The notes under the pieces: generated by a model
Database searches by the model: none
Told to the model about the DNA's origin: nothing
Seen by the model: only the letters and a program-made list of their open reading frames with translations
From: a virus
Strand: one strand, 5' to 3'
Virus record (IMG/VR): IMGVR_UViG_3300030101_003780
Location: 3,015-27,689 of that record
DNA: 24,675 nucleotides
In this document: piece by piece, positions 6,792-14,682 of the stretch
How positions within the stretch are numbered: position 1 is the first letter of the stretch
How the letters are laid out: every line of letters begins with the position of its first letter
Position numbers and translations under genes: made by a program

Positions 6792-7186
6792 TTCTCAACA
6801 ACATCAAACGATGGACATGACTTATTGCTGAACTCATTGTGACCATGAATGGAGATCTCACCAAAGATGTCTCTGAGTTTGTCCACGAGTTCAAAGAATG
6901 CACACTCTTGGATCTCAGTCATGGTGTCTGATGGTTTCCCATCTTCAAGTCCTCCGATGTAACACACACCAATGGAATCATTATGACCTCTTGTGTGTGC
7001 ACCTTTCTCCCAAATGGGTCTCCCTCTTTCAACTGTTCCCAGTCCATCATTTAGGATCACGAAGTGATATCCAATGTCTCTCCAATTACGTGGGGGACTT
7101 GTGTGCCATTTTCGGATGGTCTCTGTGGTGATCTCTTTGCCCTCCTCAGTTGCACTGCAGTGAATGATGACTCTGTCAAACTTCAT
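6761..7186 (-). CDS. Endolysin: N-acetylmuramoyl-L-alanine amidase (Amidase_2 / T7 lysozyme-like)
   Basis: This 141-residue enzyme should cleave the bond between N-acetylmuramic acid and the stem peptide in peptidoglycan at lysis. Residues matching the zinc site of T7 lysozyme are visible: H9 in IIHCSAT, H116 in GHNE and C124 in KSCPSFD, with Y40 (IGYHF) and K122 as catalytic helpers. Further family marks are IRKWHTSPPRNWRDIGYHF (24-42) and GAHTRGHNDSIGVCYIGG (62-79). It is a single catalytic domain with no signal peptide or cell-wall-binding domain, so release depends on a holin. The ATG overlaps the stop of the upstream small membrane protein by 4 bases. Confidence 0.93.
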   Translation of the reverse strand: MKFDRVIIHCSATEEGKEITTETIRKWHTSPPRNWRDIGYHFVILNDGLGTVERGRPIWEKGAHTRGHNDSIGVCYIGGLEDGKPSDTMTEIQECAFFELVDKLRDIFGEISIHGHNEFSNKSCPSFDVVEKWGHTFTQRD

Positions 7187-7413
7187 TCAACTTTGTTTTT
7201 CGCTAGGAGCACCTTGATCTCCTGAATGTCTTTGAGGAGTTGTTTGACATCATCCTTGAATTCTTTGTTATCCACTTCCAGTGTGTGCACACGTGTGCTC
7301 AACTTGGAAAAATCAGACTGATGTTTGATCCATGATCCAATGAGTGCACCTGCAATCGTCAGAAATTCAAAGTGAGACAGGTTGTCCATCATGATGTTTG
7401 CAAGGTTGTTCAT
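7183..7413 (-). CDS. Small membrane-anchored coiled-coil protein in the lysis block
   Basis: The 76-residue protein has a hydrophobic segment at about 16-28 (FLTIAGALIGSWI) and then a long charged heptad region (about 35-73, LSTRVHTLEVDNKEFKDDVKQLLKDI). Such a short N-terminal membrane helix followed by a coiled coil is seen in spanin-like and other phage lysis accessory proteins. I cannot assign it to a named family, and it lacks a lipobox. AAGGA lies about seven bases before the ATG. Regulatory site 4 (7431-7443) lies 17 bases before the start, and the stop overlaps the amidase start. Confidence 0.65.
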   Translation of the reverse strand: MNNLANIMMDNLSHFEFLTIAGALIGSWIKHQSDFSKLSTRVHTLEVDNKEFKDDVKQLLKDIQEIKVLLAKNKVE

Positions 7414-7430
7414 TGTGTGTCCTTAATTCA

Positions 7431-7443
7431 TTGACGTTGTCAA
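7431..7443 (-). promoter_or_regulatory. Palindromic regulatory site 4, upstream of the lysis genes
   Basis: TTGACGTTGTCAA (plus strand) is a fourth example of the TTGAC-NNN-GTCAA palindrome. It differs from the other three in the spacer and lies closer to its gene (17 bases before ATG 7413 on the minus strand). It occupies the 33-base gap between the tail hub gene and the lysis genes, one of the few gaps in this part of the late block. Confidence 0.55.
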
Positions 7444-7446
7444 TTT

Positions 7447-10400
7447 TTATGGTGCTTTGGTGAGAATGTCGAAGTTGGCTTGCCCTGATCCACTGTTCAA
7501 CCCTGTGAATGTGGTCCAATGAGTGTAGTTGACTCCATCATTCGAGACCTCAACCTTCAGGTCTGATGGTGCTTTTGATCCTTTAGTTGCCACCACCCTG
7601 AGTGATCCCATTGGGATTGTCTGTGATGGGTATCTGATTTGAAGGAAGTTTTTGTCTTCACTTCCTGCAACCACATTCCCACTCACAAATGCAGTGCTTG
7701 TGTTATCATCAAATGCACTCCCTGCAGTCCCACTGGTCCCTGCACCAGTTTCAGGAATAAATGGGAATGTGCTTCCTGAGGACCATGTCTGTGTCGGGTT
7801 GTCTGTCCCTGCAAGATTCTCCTCTGAGAAGATTTGGACCTCTCTGATTGACATTCTTTTTGTTGTGGGTGCACCTGAGTGCATTGCAGTGATCTTCAAA
7901 TGACTGTAGGAATTGATGGATGACTGCACTCTGAATGAAAACTCAGCAACCAATGATCTCCTCAATCCTGCAGTGACTGCAATGACTTCAAGAGTCACAT
8001 CACCAATAACAGAGGAGGGTGCAAGGAATGTGATCACAGATCCACTCTGATTGAAATCTGTTCCTGATTTCAGAACACTCCCATCAGAGTCCTTGGTCAC
8101 TTGACAGACATAGGTTGTGACCCCATCAAAGTTTGATGCAGTCCATCTGACACTGTCTCCTGCACTCGGTGTTGTTGATGAGAGTGCTCCTGTTGCCGTG
8201 GTGCTCTTTGCAGGTTGATCCTCAAAGACATTTCTCAGGACATCTGCATTGACCAATTCTGTGGTCTGATCCTGAGTGTGTCCAAACTTTGTCAAGTGCT
8301 TGGATCCCACTGGACCCTTTCCCAACACACCTGTGTTCCCGAAACCCTTCCCCTTTGACACCTTGCCCTCATCATGTTCAAAGGACAGTCTCTCTCTGTT
8401 CACCATCCACGCCTCCACTGAATAGGAGTCAGACCCTCCATTGTGGGTCAATGCCATTGGTGCAAGATATTCCTCAACGTCTCCTGTGCTTGAGCAGTTA
8501 TGATGGATCACTGAGAGAATGTCAATGGGGAGAGTGTGATTCTGTGCAGTGCTCACCTGAGGAAAGATCTCTCCCCTCTGTGTGTTCAATGCTTTGCCTC
8601 TCTGATAGAGTTGCTCCCTGAGCATGGCAATGTGCAGATCAGTGTTCTCCTCAAGTCCATCAATGGCATCTGTCACACTGTTCCAGTCAGGTGAGTTCTG
8701 TGGGAATGGGATTGCATTGCTCGCACCGTGCTCAATCAATTTGATTGCTCCATCACTTTGAGTGACTCCTGAGACTGTGTTGGATCCAATGGATGTCTCA
8801 CCACAATCCAAGAACTCTGAATTGAGAGACTGTTCCACAAATACATCCCAATCTGCATCATCTGAGTTAGAACCCAATGTGACCACAAAGTCATCAATCC
8901 TGTCTGCAGGTGCACTGTTGGTGAATGATCCAATGTCATCACCGTTGTGATCATAATCAATGATGAATCCTGTTGTGATTATGTGATCAAGATCATCAAA
9001 GGTCTGTTTCACTGTTCCATCACGTGTGAGAACAATCCTGTCTATCTCAACTCTTATCCCTGAATAAGATGACAAGAACTCAGGAAGGGGAAGACATGTG
9101 AAATCAAATGACTGCAGGACATCATCCCACTGTGTTGAGTTGATCCTGTATTTGAACTCTCCATTCTGTTGTGCTTCAATATGAAGTCCTCCCACCCTGT
9201 TCCATCCACCACTTCCTTCAACAGATGCCTCAGGTTGAGAGTTGGTCCAAGGGACAATGATGTCAAAAAATCCCTCAGATGTGGTCCACTCTGCAGGATC
9301 CAAGAATATTCTGTGAAAGGCAATATCAGGATCTGTGAAATCACCATTGAATCCATTGGGCATGTCAATGTCCGTGTGATCAGATGTCTCCACATTGTAC
9401 TCACTTTTATAATAGTATGCAGTACCTCCTTGGGTGTTCACTTTGATTTTGAATCTCAGCAAGATCCTTGCTCCAATTCTTGCATCTCCGTGATCATCAA
9501 AGGCAGTCCCAGTGATTGCAGATCCAAATTCCTTGACAAGTGGTGCACTGTAAACACCTGAGAATGAGATCAGGTCCCCCTCACTCATCACAATGTCATT
9601 GTTGACTCTGTTCCTTGTCCCTGTTCCGTTGTTTGGATAATCGAGATAATTGGCTGAAGATGATCCAAAAATTGACCGCCTTCCTGCATCCTTGAAGGTC
9701 AAGGTGCATCTCTTCACAGGCAGGAGATAACTGTTGGACCATCCTGATCCCAGTCCATAGTTTGCGTCTAAGTCCACACGGAGATTCACTCCTGTCTCCT
9801 GATCTGCTTTGTCTTCATTAGATCCAAACAGGGTGATGGTACTGATGTCACCATTGTCAACCTGTGTCCTTGTCCATTTGTTAACTGTGACAGAGTCTGT
9901 GGTCCAGTTCAGGGAGTTTGCAGGAAAAAACCAAAAGGAAAACCGTGCAAGGGTGATCCGTGCTCCAAATGCATTTGCAATGTTCTCAAGAACGTCCTTG
10001 CATGAGTTGAAGTTTGCAGGTTGTTTGATTCGTCTCAGGAAGATGTCACTCTCAACATCACCATCCTCACTGAAGGTCAGAGATGAGACCACTGTTCTCT
10101 CAATCACACTGACTGGATATGGATCTCCCTGACTGCTTGGAGAGAATGACTTGATGTCATCACTGTAAAGATCCACCACTTCCCTCATCTGATATTCTGT
10201 GAACTCCCAAAAATCATGAGTAGGGATCTCATTGATGCACCGTGCAAAAATCTCTGCAATGCTCACATCATCAGTGTATGTCTCACCATTGGAATCCCTG
10301 AAGGCAACATTTGACAGTCTGTTCAATCCGCAATTCCCAACTGTGGTGAATAGGTAGGGCAGATCTTGGAGTTCATATTCCACCGCCTCATGATTGAGTG

Positions 10401-10782
10401 CCCCCACCCAATAGGGTTCCCAGTGTGTCCCTCCTGTGTCCAAATAAACTGCAAGTGCAAGTCTTGAGTCATCTGCTCTCTGAACTGCACTCCTGAGAGT
10501 CTCCATTGACCCATCATCAACAATCCAAGTGACTGAACATGATGAAGGGATGATCTGTCCACCAATGTGATCAGTAGCACCATCCCAAGAAAGGGTGAAC
10601 CCATCTCCTGCAAGTTCCATGTCTTCAACTGCAGATGAGGACAGACCAAAGTCTGTGTGTCCACTGGATGTGTCTGAGTCAATCAATTCAACTCTCCAAT
10701 GTCTTCCGCTTTGATCATAGAACTCAGACTTCAATCTTGCTCTCCAATTATTTGTCTGACTGTTGGGTGCTTGTAGTGGCAT
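7447..10782 (-). CDS. Tail hub / tip protein with C-terminal discoidin-like domain
   Basis: At 1111 residues this is the largest product and follows the tape measure, the usual place for the tail hub or receptor-binding tip. The N-terminal third (about 1-330) is strand-rich and starts with WRVELIDSD and a GFTLSWDG segment, consistent with a hub-type ring domain. The middle is a beta-rich region with few motifs; around residue 730 a short helix (HIAMLREQLYQRGKAL) may form a trimer stalk. Residues about 860-955 look like an Ig-like domain. The last 156 residues fit an F5/8 type C (discoidin) carbohydrate-binding fold: MSIREVQIF, AFDDNTSTAF, IPMGSLRVVA, APSDLKVEVSNDGVNYTHW. This end probably binds a cell-surface glycan. 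Confidence 0.8.
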   Translation of the reverse strand: MPLQAPNSQTNNWRARLKSEFYDQSGRHWRVELIDSDTSSGHTDFGLSSSAVEDMELAGDGFTLSWDGATDHIGGQIIPSSCSVTWIVDDGSMETLRSAVQRADDSRLALAVYLDTGGTHWEPYWVGALNHEAVEYELQDLPYLFTTVGNCGLNRLSNVAFRDSNGETYTDDVSIAEIFARCINEIPTHDFWEFTEYQMREVVDLYSDDIKSFSPSSQGDPYPVSVIERTVVSSLTFSEDGDVESDIFLRRIKQPANFNSCKDVLENIANAFGARITLARFSFWFFPANSLNWTTDSVTVNKWTRTQVDNGDISTITLFGSNEDKADQETGVNLRVDLDANYGLGSGWSNSYLLPVKRCTLTFKDAGRRSIFGSSSANYLDYPNNGTGTRNRVNNDIVMSEGDLISFSGVYSAPLVKEFGSAITGTAFDDHGDARIGARILLRFKIKVNTQGGTAYYYKSEYNVETSDHTDIDMPNGFNGDFTDPDIAFHRIFLDPAEWTTSEGFFDIIVPWTNSQPEASVEGSGGWNRVGGLHIEAQQNGEFKYRINSTQWDDVLQSFDFTCLPLPEFLSSYSGIRVEIDRIVLTRDGTVKQTFDDLDHIITTGFIIDYDHNGDDIGSFTNSAPADRIDDFVVTLGSNSDDADWDVFVEQSLNSEFLDCGETSIGSNTVSGVTQSDGAIKLIEHGASNAIPFPQNSPDWNSVTDAIDGLEENTDLHIAMLREQLYQRGKALNTQRGEIFPQVSTAQNHTLPIDILSVIHHNCSSTGDVEEYLAPMALTHNGGSDSYSVEAWMVNRERLSFEHDEGKVSKGKGFGNTGVLGKGPVGSKHLTKFGHTQDQTTELVNADVLRNVFEDQPAKSTTATGALSSTTPSAGDSVRWTASNFDGVTTYVCQVTKDSDGSVLKSGTDFNQSGSVITFLAPSSVIGDVTLEVIAVTAGLRRSLVAEFSFRVQSSINSYSHLKITAMHSGAPTTKRMSIREVQIFSEENLAGTDNPTQTWSSGSTFPFIPETGAGTSGTAGSAFDDNTSTAFVSGNVVAGSEDKNFLQIRYPSQTIPMGSLRVVATKGSKAPSDLKVEVSNDGVNYTHWTTFTGLNSGSGQANFDILTKAP

Positions 10783-10786
10783 GTTT

Positions 10787-13564
10787 TTATCTCCCTCTGT
10801 TTCTCATTGCACGTTCTTGACTCAGGACAATGTCCTGTCCTTTGATCCTTCCTGTGACATTCACATTGCTTGATCCAACTCCTGCCATCTGCAGGAAGGA
10901 TCCCATCTTCTCAAATGGAATCACCGCCTCTCTTCCTGAAGGGTTGTCCCCAATCATTGCGAGTGTTGGACCAAGTGTCATCCCTCCCTCTTGAAACTTT
11001 GGAATGGATGCAAAAAGTGATGTGACAATAGCAGTGAGTTTCCCTGCCTTGATTGGTGCAGATGCTCCTCCTGTTGCAATGTTATCAGGAGAGGCAGGAC
11101 TGAATGCAGATGTGATTGCATTTGCAATGGCAGTGCTGAGAGCACCCTTCAGGATGTTCAAGAAAATCTTCTTGATTGATTCCCCAAAACTCTCCCCACT
11201 GTCTGTCATTGAATCGAATCCTGCAGAAACAATCTGACCCATTGCATTCCCAACAGTTGCACCAACATCAAAGGATTCATTCAGGGTGTCCTGTGTGACT
11301 TTGGTTGAGTTGATCTCTCCCCTGAGGTTCTCAAGGACCCCACTCAATTCCTTGAATTGTTCAGTGTTTATGAAGTTGGGATCTGCAAGGATTGACTCTC
11401 TCAAGGCAGTCTCAAGTGCATTGATCATTGCAGTTGCAGTCTCCAATTCTGAGACAATCCCAAGACTCTGACTGATCTCAAGTTCTTTGAATGTCTCCTT
11501 CAGGGAGTCAATGGGAGTCAAGACATTGTCAGTCTGTTCCTTGAATTGATTCATCCTTGAGACCAATGACTGCAACTTCTCATCAGGGATGTCAAACTCT
11601 GCAGTGACAATTTTCTTGATTGCCCCTTCCAGTGCAGTGAACTTCTCTGAGTCTAAGTTCTCACCAAACAGGACCTCCAACTTCCCAATGTCCTGAATCT
11701 GTTTCTCCAATCCTGCAAGGACTGTGTCCAGTGTCTCCTTTGGTTTGTTGAGTTGATCTTTGTCAGTGTCGTCCTTGAAGATGATTTCTAAACTGCTCTC
11801 AATGTCTCCCTCTCTTTTTTCAAGTTCCTTCTCAAGTCCATCAATCTGTGTGTTGATGATCTCAACTACCTGATCAAAGTCATCCTTTAAGGTGTTGTCA
11901 GAGATCCCAAATGGATCAAGACTGGAAAGGATGTCCTGAATTGCAGGGGTGATGTTGACTCCTGCAAGATCTGCAATGATTGCAGTGTTGTTCCTTGCAA
12001 TCTCCTGATTGATCTGTCCTGTGCTCGTATCAAATGCAGGAGTGATCCCTGCCTGTGATGCTTTCAATGAATTCCGTGACAGTTCAATCTGAGTGTCAAG
12101 GAGTTTCTCCAATGCCTCAGGAGATAGATTCTGCAGTTCTGTCTCAAGTGCACGGATCTGATCTTTGATGTCTTGGACTGTCTGAACTCCTCCTCCTGAG
12201 AAGGATGACTTGATCAAGGCACTCCGTGCGGATAGTTGTTTGACAGACTCCTTCAGGGTTGAGTTTTGGATCTCAAGGATCTCAGTGAAGTCTGATGTGC
12301 TCTGCATGGCGTTTGCAGATGCAGAAGTCATTTGGAAAAGTGCAGTCCCTATTGCCAAAACTGCAACTGCTAGTGCAGTGTATGGATTAGTCAAGAGAGA
12401 TGCAGTGAACGCCCTGACCGCTATTGTTGCACCTTGAACCGCTTTGATGATGCTACCAATGGCAAAGACCAAAGGACCAAGAGCAGTTGCAAAAAGTCCA
12501 ACCTTGACAATGGTCTCCTGTGTTGATGGGTTAAGACGTTGGAATGATTGTGCAAGACTTTTGATGTCATTGACAATCACCAAGATTGTGGGAGCAAGTG
12601 CATCACCAAGTGCAATCTGTGCACCTTCAATGGCACTCTTCATCCCTGCAATCCCACCCTTTGCAGAGTCATCCATGTCCTTCGCCATGTCCAAGGCACT
12701 CCCTCCTGCATTCAGGAGTTCCTTTTGGAGATCGTTCAGGTCTTCGAGGTTCTTGCCGAATAGAGGTTGAAGGATTGCAGATCTTTTCCCAAGCACTTTG
12801 ATGGCTTGAGAATAGTCCATTGATCCATTGATGATCGCAGTGAAAGTTTTCTTGACATCAACTCCCTCAGATGCAAGTTGACTGAATGCCATCTTCAACT
12901 TTGTCCCTGCATCTGCTCCTGAGAGTCCGTTGTTAGCTAGGACCCCAAGGAGTGAAGTGGTCTCCTCAAGTGAGAATCCGAATTGAGATGACAAGATCCC
13001 TGCGTTTGCCATTGACCCTGAGAACTTCTCAAGATCAAGAGCAGAGGATCCAAATGCTTTTGCCATGACATCGCTAACACGTCCTGCCTCTGATGCCTCC
13101 AATCCAAATTGATTGATGGTCTGTTGGACCGCTTCTGCAGTTGGTGCAAGTTCTGTCCCAAATGCCTGTGCAAGTCCAAGGATTGATCCTGTTGATGCTT
13201 CAATGCCTTTGGCATTCACACCAAGTTTTGCAAGTTCCAACTGAAGTCCTGCAACCTCTGATGCACTGAACACAGTTGAGGATCCAAGATCCTTTGCACT
13301 CTTTTCCAACAGTTCAAAGTCCTTCCCAGTTGATCCTGAGATTGCTTTGACTTTTTTCATTGCCAACTCGAAGTCAGCAGATACCTTAAATGCAGATGCA
13401 CCGATTGCAACCAATGGAGCACTCACACCCAGTGACATCCCACGCCCCACAGACTGCATCTGTCCTGCAGTCTTCCTGAGTTTATTTTGAGCCTGTGAGA
13501 GTCCTTTGGTGAACTGTGATGAGTTCAGACCAAGAACTACACTGAGGAGGGATTGAGTTGCCAT
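10787..13564 (-). CDS. Tail tape measure protein
   Basis: The tape measure sets tail length and passes through the tail tube with the DNA. This 925-residue protein opens with LNSSQFTKGLSQAQNKLRKTAGQMQSVGRGM, then VSADFELAMKKVKAISG (about 62-78) and the long helical TP901-type region with LQLELAKLGVNAKGI and TTSLLGVLANNGLSGADAGTKLKMAF (about 107-230). Hydrophobic helices follow near 350-410 (VGLFATALGPLVFAIGSII, TALAVAVLAIGTALF), then coiled-coil segments and a Gly-rich end with EGGMTLGPTLAMIGDNPSGREAVIPF. With the usual rule of about 0.15 nm per residue the tail would be near 140 nm. It overlaps the tail chaperone frame by 28 bases and lacks a clear ribosome site, so translation is probably coupled. 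Confidence 0.95.
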   Translation of the reverse strand: MATQSLLSVVLGLNSSQFTKGLSQAQNKLRKTAGQMQSVGRGMSLGVSAPLVAIGASAFKVSADFELAMKKVKAISGSTGKDFELLEKSAKDLGSSTVFSASEVAGLQLELAKLGVNAKGIEASTGSILGLAQAFGTELAPTAEAVQQTINQFGLEASEAGRVSDVMAKAFGSSALDLEKFSGSMANAGILSSQFGFSLEETTSLLGVLANNGLSGADAGTKLKMAFSQLASEGVDVKKTFTAIINGSMDYSQAIKVLGKRSAILQPLFGKNLEDLNDLQKELLNAGGSALDMAKDMDDSAKGGIAGMKSAIEGAQIALGDALAPTILVIVNDIKSLAQSFQRLNPSTQETIVKVGLFATALGPLVFAIGSIIKAVQGATIAVRAFTASLLTNPYTALAVAVLAIGTALFQMTSASANAMQSTSDFTEILEIQNSTLKESVKQLSARSALIKSSFSGGGVQTVQDIKDQIRALETELQNLSPEALEKLLDTQIELSRNSLKASQAGITPAFDTSTGQINQEIARNNTAIIADLAGVNITPAIQDILSSLDPFGISDNTLKDDFDQVVEIINTQIDGLEKELEKREGDIESSLEIIFKDDTDKDQLNKPKETLDTVLAGLEKQIQDIGKLEVLFGENLDSEKFTALEGAIKKIVTAEFDIPDEKLQSLVSRMNQFKEQTDNVLTPIDSLKETFKELEISQSLGIVSELETATAMINALETALRESILADPNFINTEQFKELSGVLENLRGEINSTKVTQDTLNESFDVGATVGNAMGQIVSAGFDSMTDSGESFGESIKKIFLNILKGALSTAIANAITSAFSPASPDNIATGGASAPIKAGKLTAIVTSLFASIPKFQEGGMTLGPTLAMIGDNPSGREAVIPFEKMGSFLQMAGVGSSNVNVTGRIKGQDIVLSQERAMRNRGR

Positions 13565-13902
13565 TTTGAGATCTGTTGAATCTGTTCTTCAGTTAGTTCA
13601 TTTGTGACATTCTTTTGATTCTCCTCATCATCTGAAGAGTATGGGTGAAAGTCATGGGGACTGTAGGGTGTGGGTCTCCTCTTTGAGTCTCTGTTGGCGT
13701 TTGCCATCAGGGACAACAGACTTGATGTGTGATTCCACAAGAGTTTGTCATGATTTACTCTCCCTTGTGAATACATCGCCAACTCAAAAAAGGTCATCCC
13801 CCAAAATTGATCAGGCAACAACCCCAGTGAGAGTCCATGAGAATAAAGATCAACCCATGTGTGAGCAGAGGGAGAAGTGTCTTCACCTCCCCCTCTTGTC
13901 AG
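13537..13902 (-). CDS. Tail assembly chaperone, downstream (T-like) frame reached by -1 frameshift
   Basis: This frame is best read as the second half of a frameshift product. From the slip site it gives about 121 residues: LTRGGGEDTSPSAHTWVDL, then LLPDQFWGMTFFELAMYSQG and LLWNHTSSLLSLMANANR with KRRPTPYSPHDFHPY. The WGMTFFEL, a Trp-His/Asn-T helix and the (R/K)-(K/R)-P ... F-x-P end are what the T half of lambda-type G-T chaperones shows. The only own start would be TTG at 13821, weak and in mid-domain, while the frame stays open to the stop at 13912-13914. The fused G-T product would be about 233 residues. It overlaps the tape measure start by 28 bases, as in other siphoviruses. Confidence 0.8.
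   Translation of the reverse strand: MTRGGGEDTSPSAHTWVDLYSHGLSLGLLPDQFWGMTFFELAMYSQGRVNHDKLLWNHTSSLLSLMANANRDSKRRPTPYSPHDFHPYSSDDEENQKNVTNELTEEQIQQISKWQLNPSSV
13867..13896 (-). promoter_or_regulatory. Frameshift-stimulating hairpin
   Basis: On the minus strand AGAGGGGGAGGTG pairs over 13 bp with CACTTCTCCCTCT (two G-U pairs) around the tetraloop AAGA. The stem begins five bases after the slippery heptamer, the spacing expected for a stimulatory element of programmed -1 frameshifting. Confidence 0.8.
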
Positions 13903-14237
13903 TTTCCCGATTTATCCCCTCCCATTGAGTGTCCCATTGCCTGTCCAATCTGTTCTGAGAGTTCTTGGAACTGATCAAGATCACTGCAGATGACTGCAGA
14001 TAAATGATCAAAACCTATCTCAGGACGTTCCTTCCCTTCAAAGTCACATGCATTCATCATTCCCCAGTACACAACTGTGGGAACAAAGTCCAATGGGTCA
14101 CTGCTGACGAACTCATCAAGACCATTCAGATCAATCTTCTTGTCTTTACACAATAGCCTGAAGGCATTCAGGTTTAACAATACTTTGTGAGACTTCTTGC
14201 CCACCTTCACTGATAGTTCTCCTCTGAGTTCATTCAT
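13899..14237 (-). CDS. Tail assembly chaperone, upstream (G-like) protein
   Basis: This 112-residue protein is the G half of the tail chaperone, which coats the tape measure protein while the tail tube assembles. It starts MNELRGELSVKVGKKSHKVLLNLNAFRLLCK (strands followed by a helix), has a Leu/Val-rich middle with DFVPTVVYWGMMNACDFEG and ends in a Gly/Ser-rich tail GHSMGGDKSGN. Its last codons contain a G GGA AAC slippery site directly before the TGA stop, so a fraction of ribosomes should pass into the -1 frame and make a longer G-T protein. It lies between the tail tube and tape measure genes, the conserved position. Confidence 0.82.
   Translation of the reverse strand: MNELRGELSVKVGKKSHKVLLNLNAFRLLCKDKKIDLNGLDEFVSSDPLDFVPTVVYWGMMNACDFEGKERPEIGFDHLSAVICSDLDQFQELSEQIGQAMGHSMGGDKSGN
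13902..13908 (-). promoter_or_regulatory. -1 frameshift slippery heptamer GGGAAAC
   Basis: In the frame of the G-like gene the minus strand reads TCG GGA AAC TGA, placing G-GGA-AAC in the X-XXY-YYZ arrangement immediately before the stop. Lambda uses the close variant GGGAAAG. A slip of one base joins the G frame to the frame at 13537-13902, which is open here with its nearest upstream stop at 13912-13914. Confidence 0.85.
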
Positions 14238-14247
14238 ATCAATTCAA

Positions 14248-14679
14248 TTAAGAGAATGTTCCTGTGGTCATGTTGTGACAGTCAAAATTTGCAGTGAATG
14301 AAGTTGAATCATTCAATGGTGCACTCTCCTCAAATGAAGTGATGAATGCATCCACCTGCACAAATGGATCTCCTGTCACTCCTGATCCATATTGGAGAGT
14401 GAGTTCTGTTTTGTCTTTGACTGCATCAAATAGATGTGCACGTCCAACATTGTCATAAGCAGTGAGACCTTCAACGGTGATGCTCACACTCTGTTGTCCA
14501 GGAAGGACAGACCGTGCACCATCGTTGTCTTTGCAGACTGTTTCTATCATCTCGTTTGTGATGTTCAGGGATGCGTTTGTTCCACATGCAATCAGGTCAA
14601 AATTTGAATCACCTGAATTGTCTGCATCTTGGATGTAAACGCCCACAAGGTTCCCTTTAACTGTTCCAGTTGTTGCCAT
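14248..14679 (-). CDS. Major tail tube protein
   Basis: The 143-residue product forms the stacked rings of the tail tube. It begins with MATTGTVKGNLVGVYIQDAD, continues with a strand-turn-strand pattern, and has SVSITVEGLTAYDN and SFTANFDCHNMTTGTFS near the end, in keeping with the TP901-1/phage tail 2 type of tube proteins. It is small for the family, consistent with a single tube domain and no decorative Ig domain. The position, right after the tail terminator and before the chaperones, fits. It is probably strongly expressed; regulatory site 2 lies about 330 bases upstream, before the preceding small gene. Confidence 0.85.
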   Translation of the reverse strand: MATTGTVKGNLVGVYIQDADNSGDSNFDLIACGTNASLNITNEMIETVCKDNDGARSVLPGQQSVSITVEGLTAYDNVGRAHLFDAVKDKTELTLQYGSGVTGDPFVQVDAFITSFEESAPLNDSTSFTANFDCHNMTTGTFS

Positions 14680-14682
14680 TTT

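Noticed and set aside
8289-8621. A 110-residue plus-strand frame opposite the tail hub gene
   Set aside because: Composition (Ser/Pro/Cys-rich) is that of an antisense shadow of a stop-poor region; no supporting signals.
11004-12801. Several plus-strand frames (for example 12444-12770) opposite the tape measure gene
   Set aside because: They mirror the tape measure frame, show no ribosome sites or protein-like motifs and no operon structure.
13537-13821. Independent gene with a TTG start at 13821
   Set aside because: The frame is open upstream to the slippery site and the protein begins mid-domain at TTG; the frameshift reading explains both frames better.
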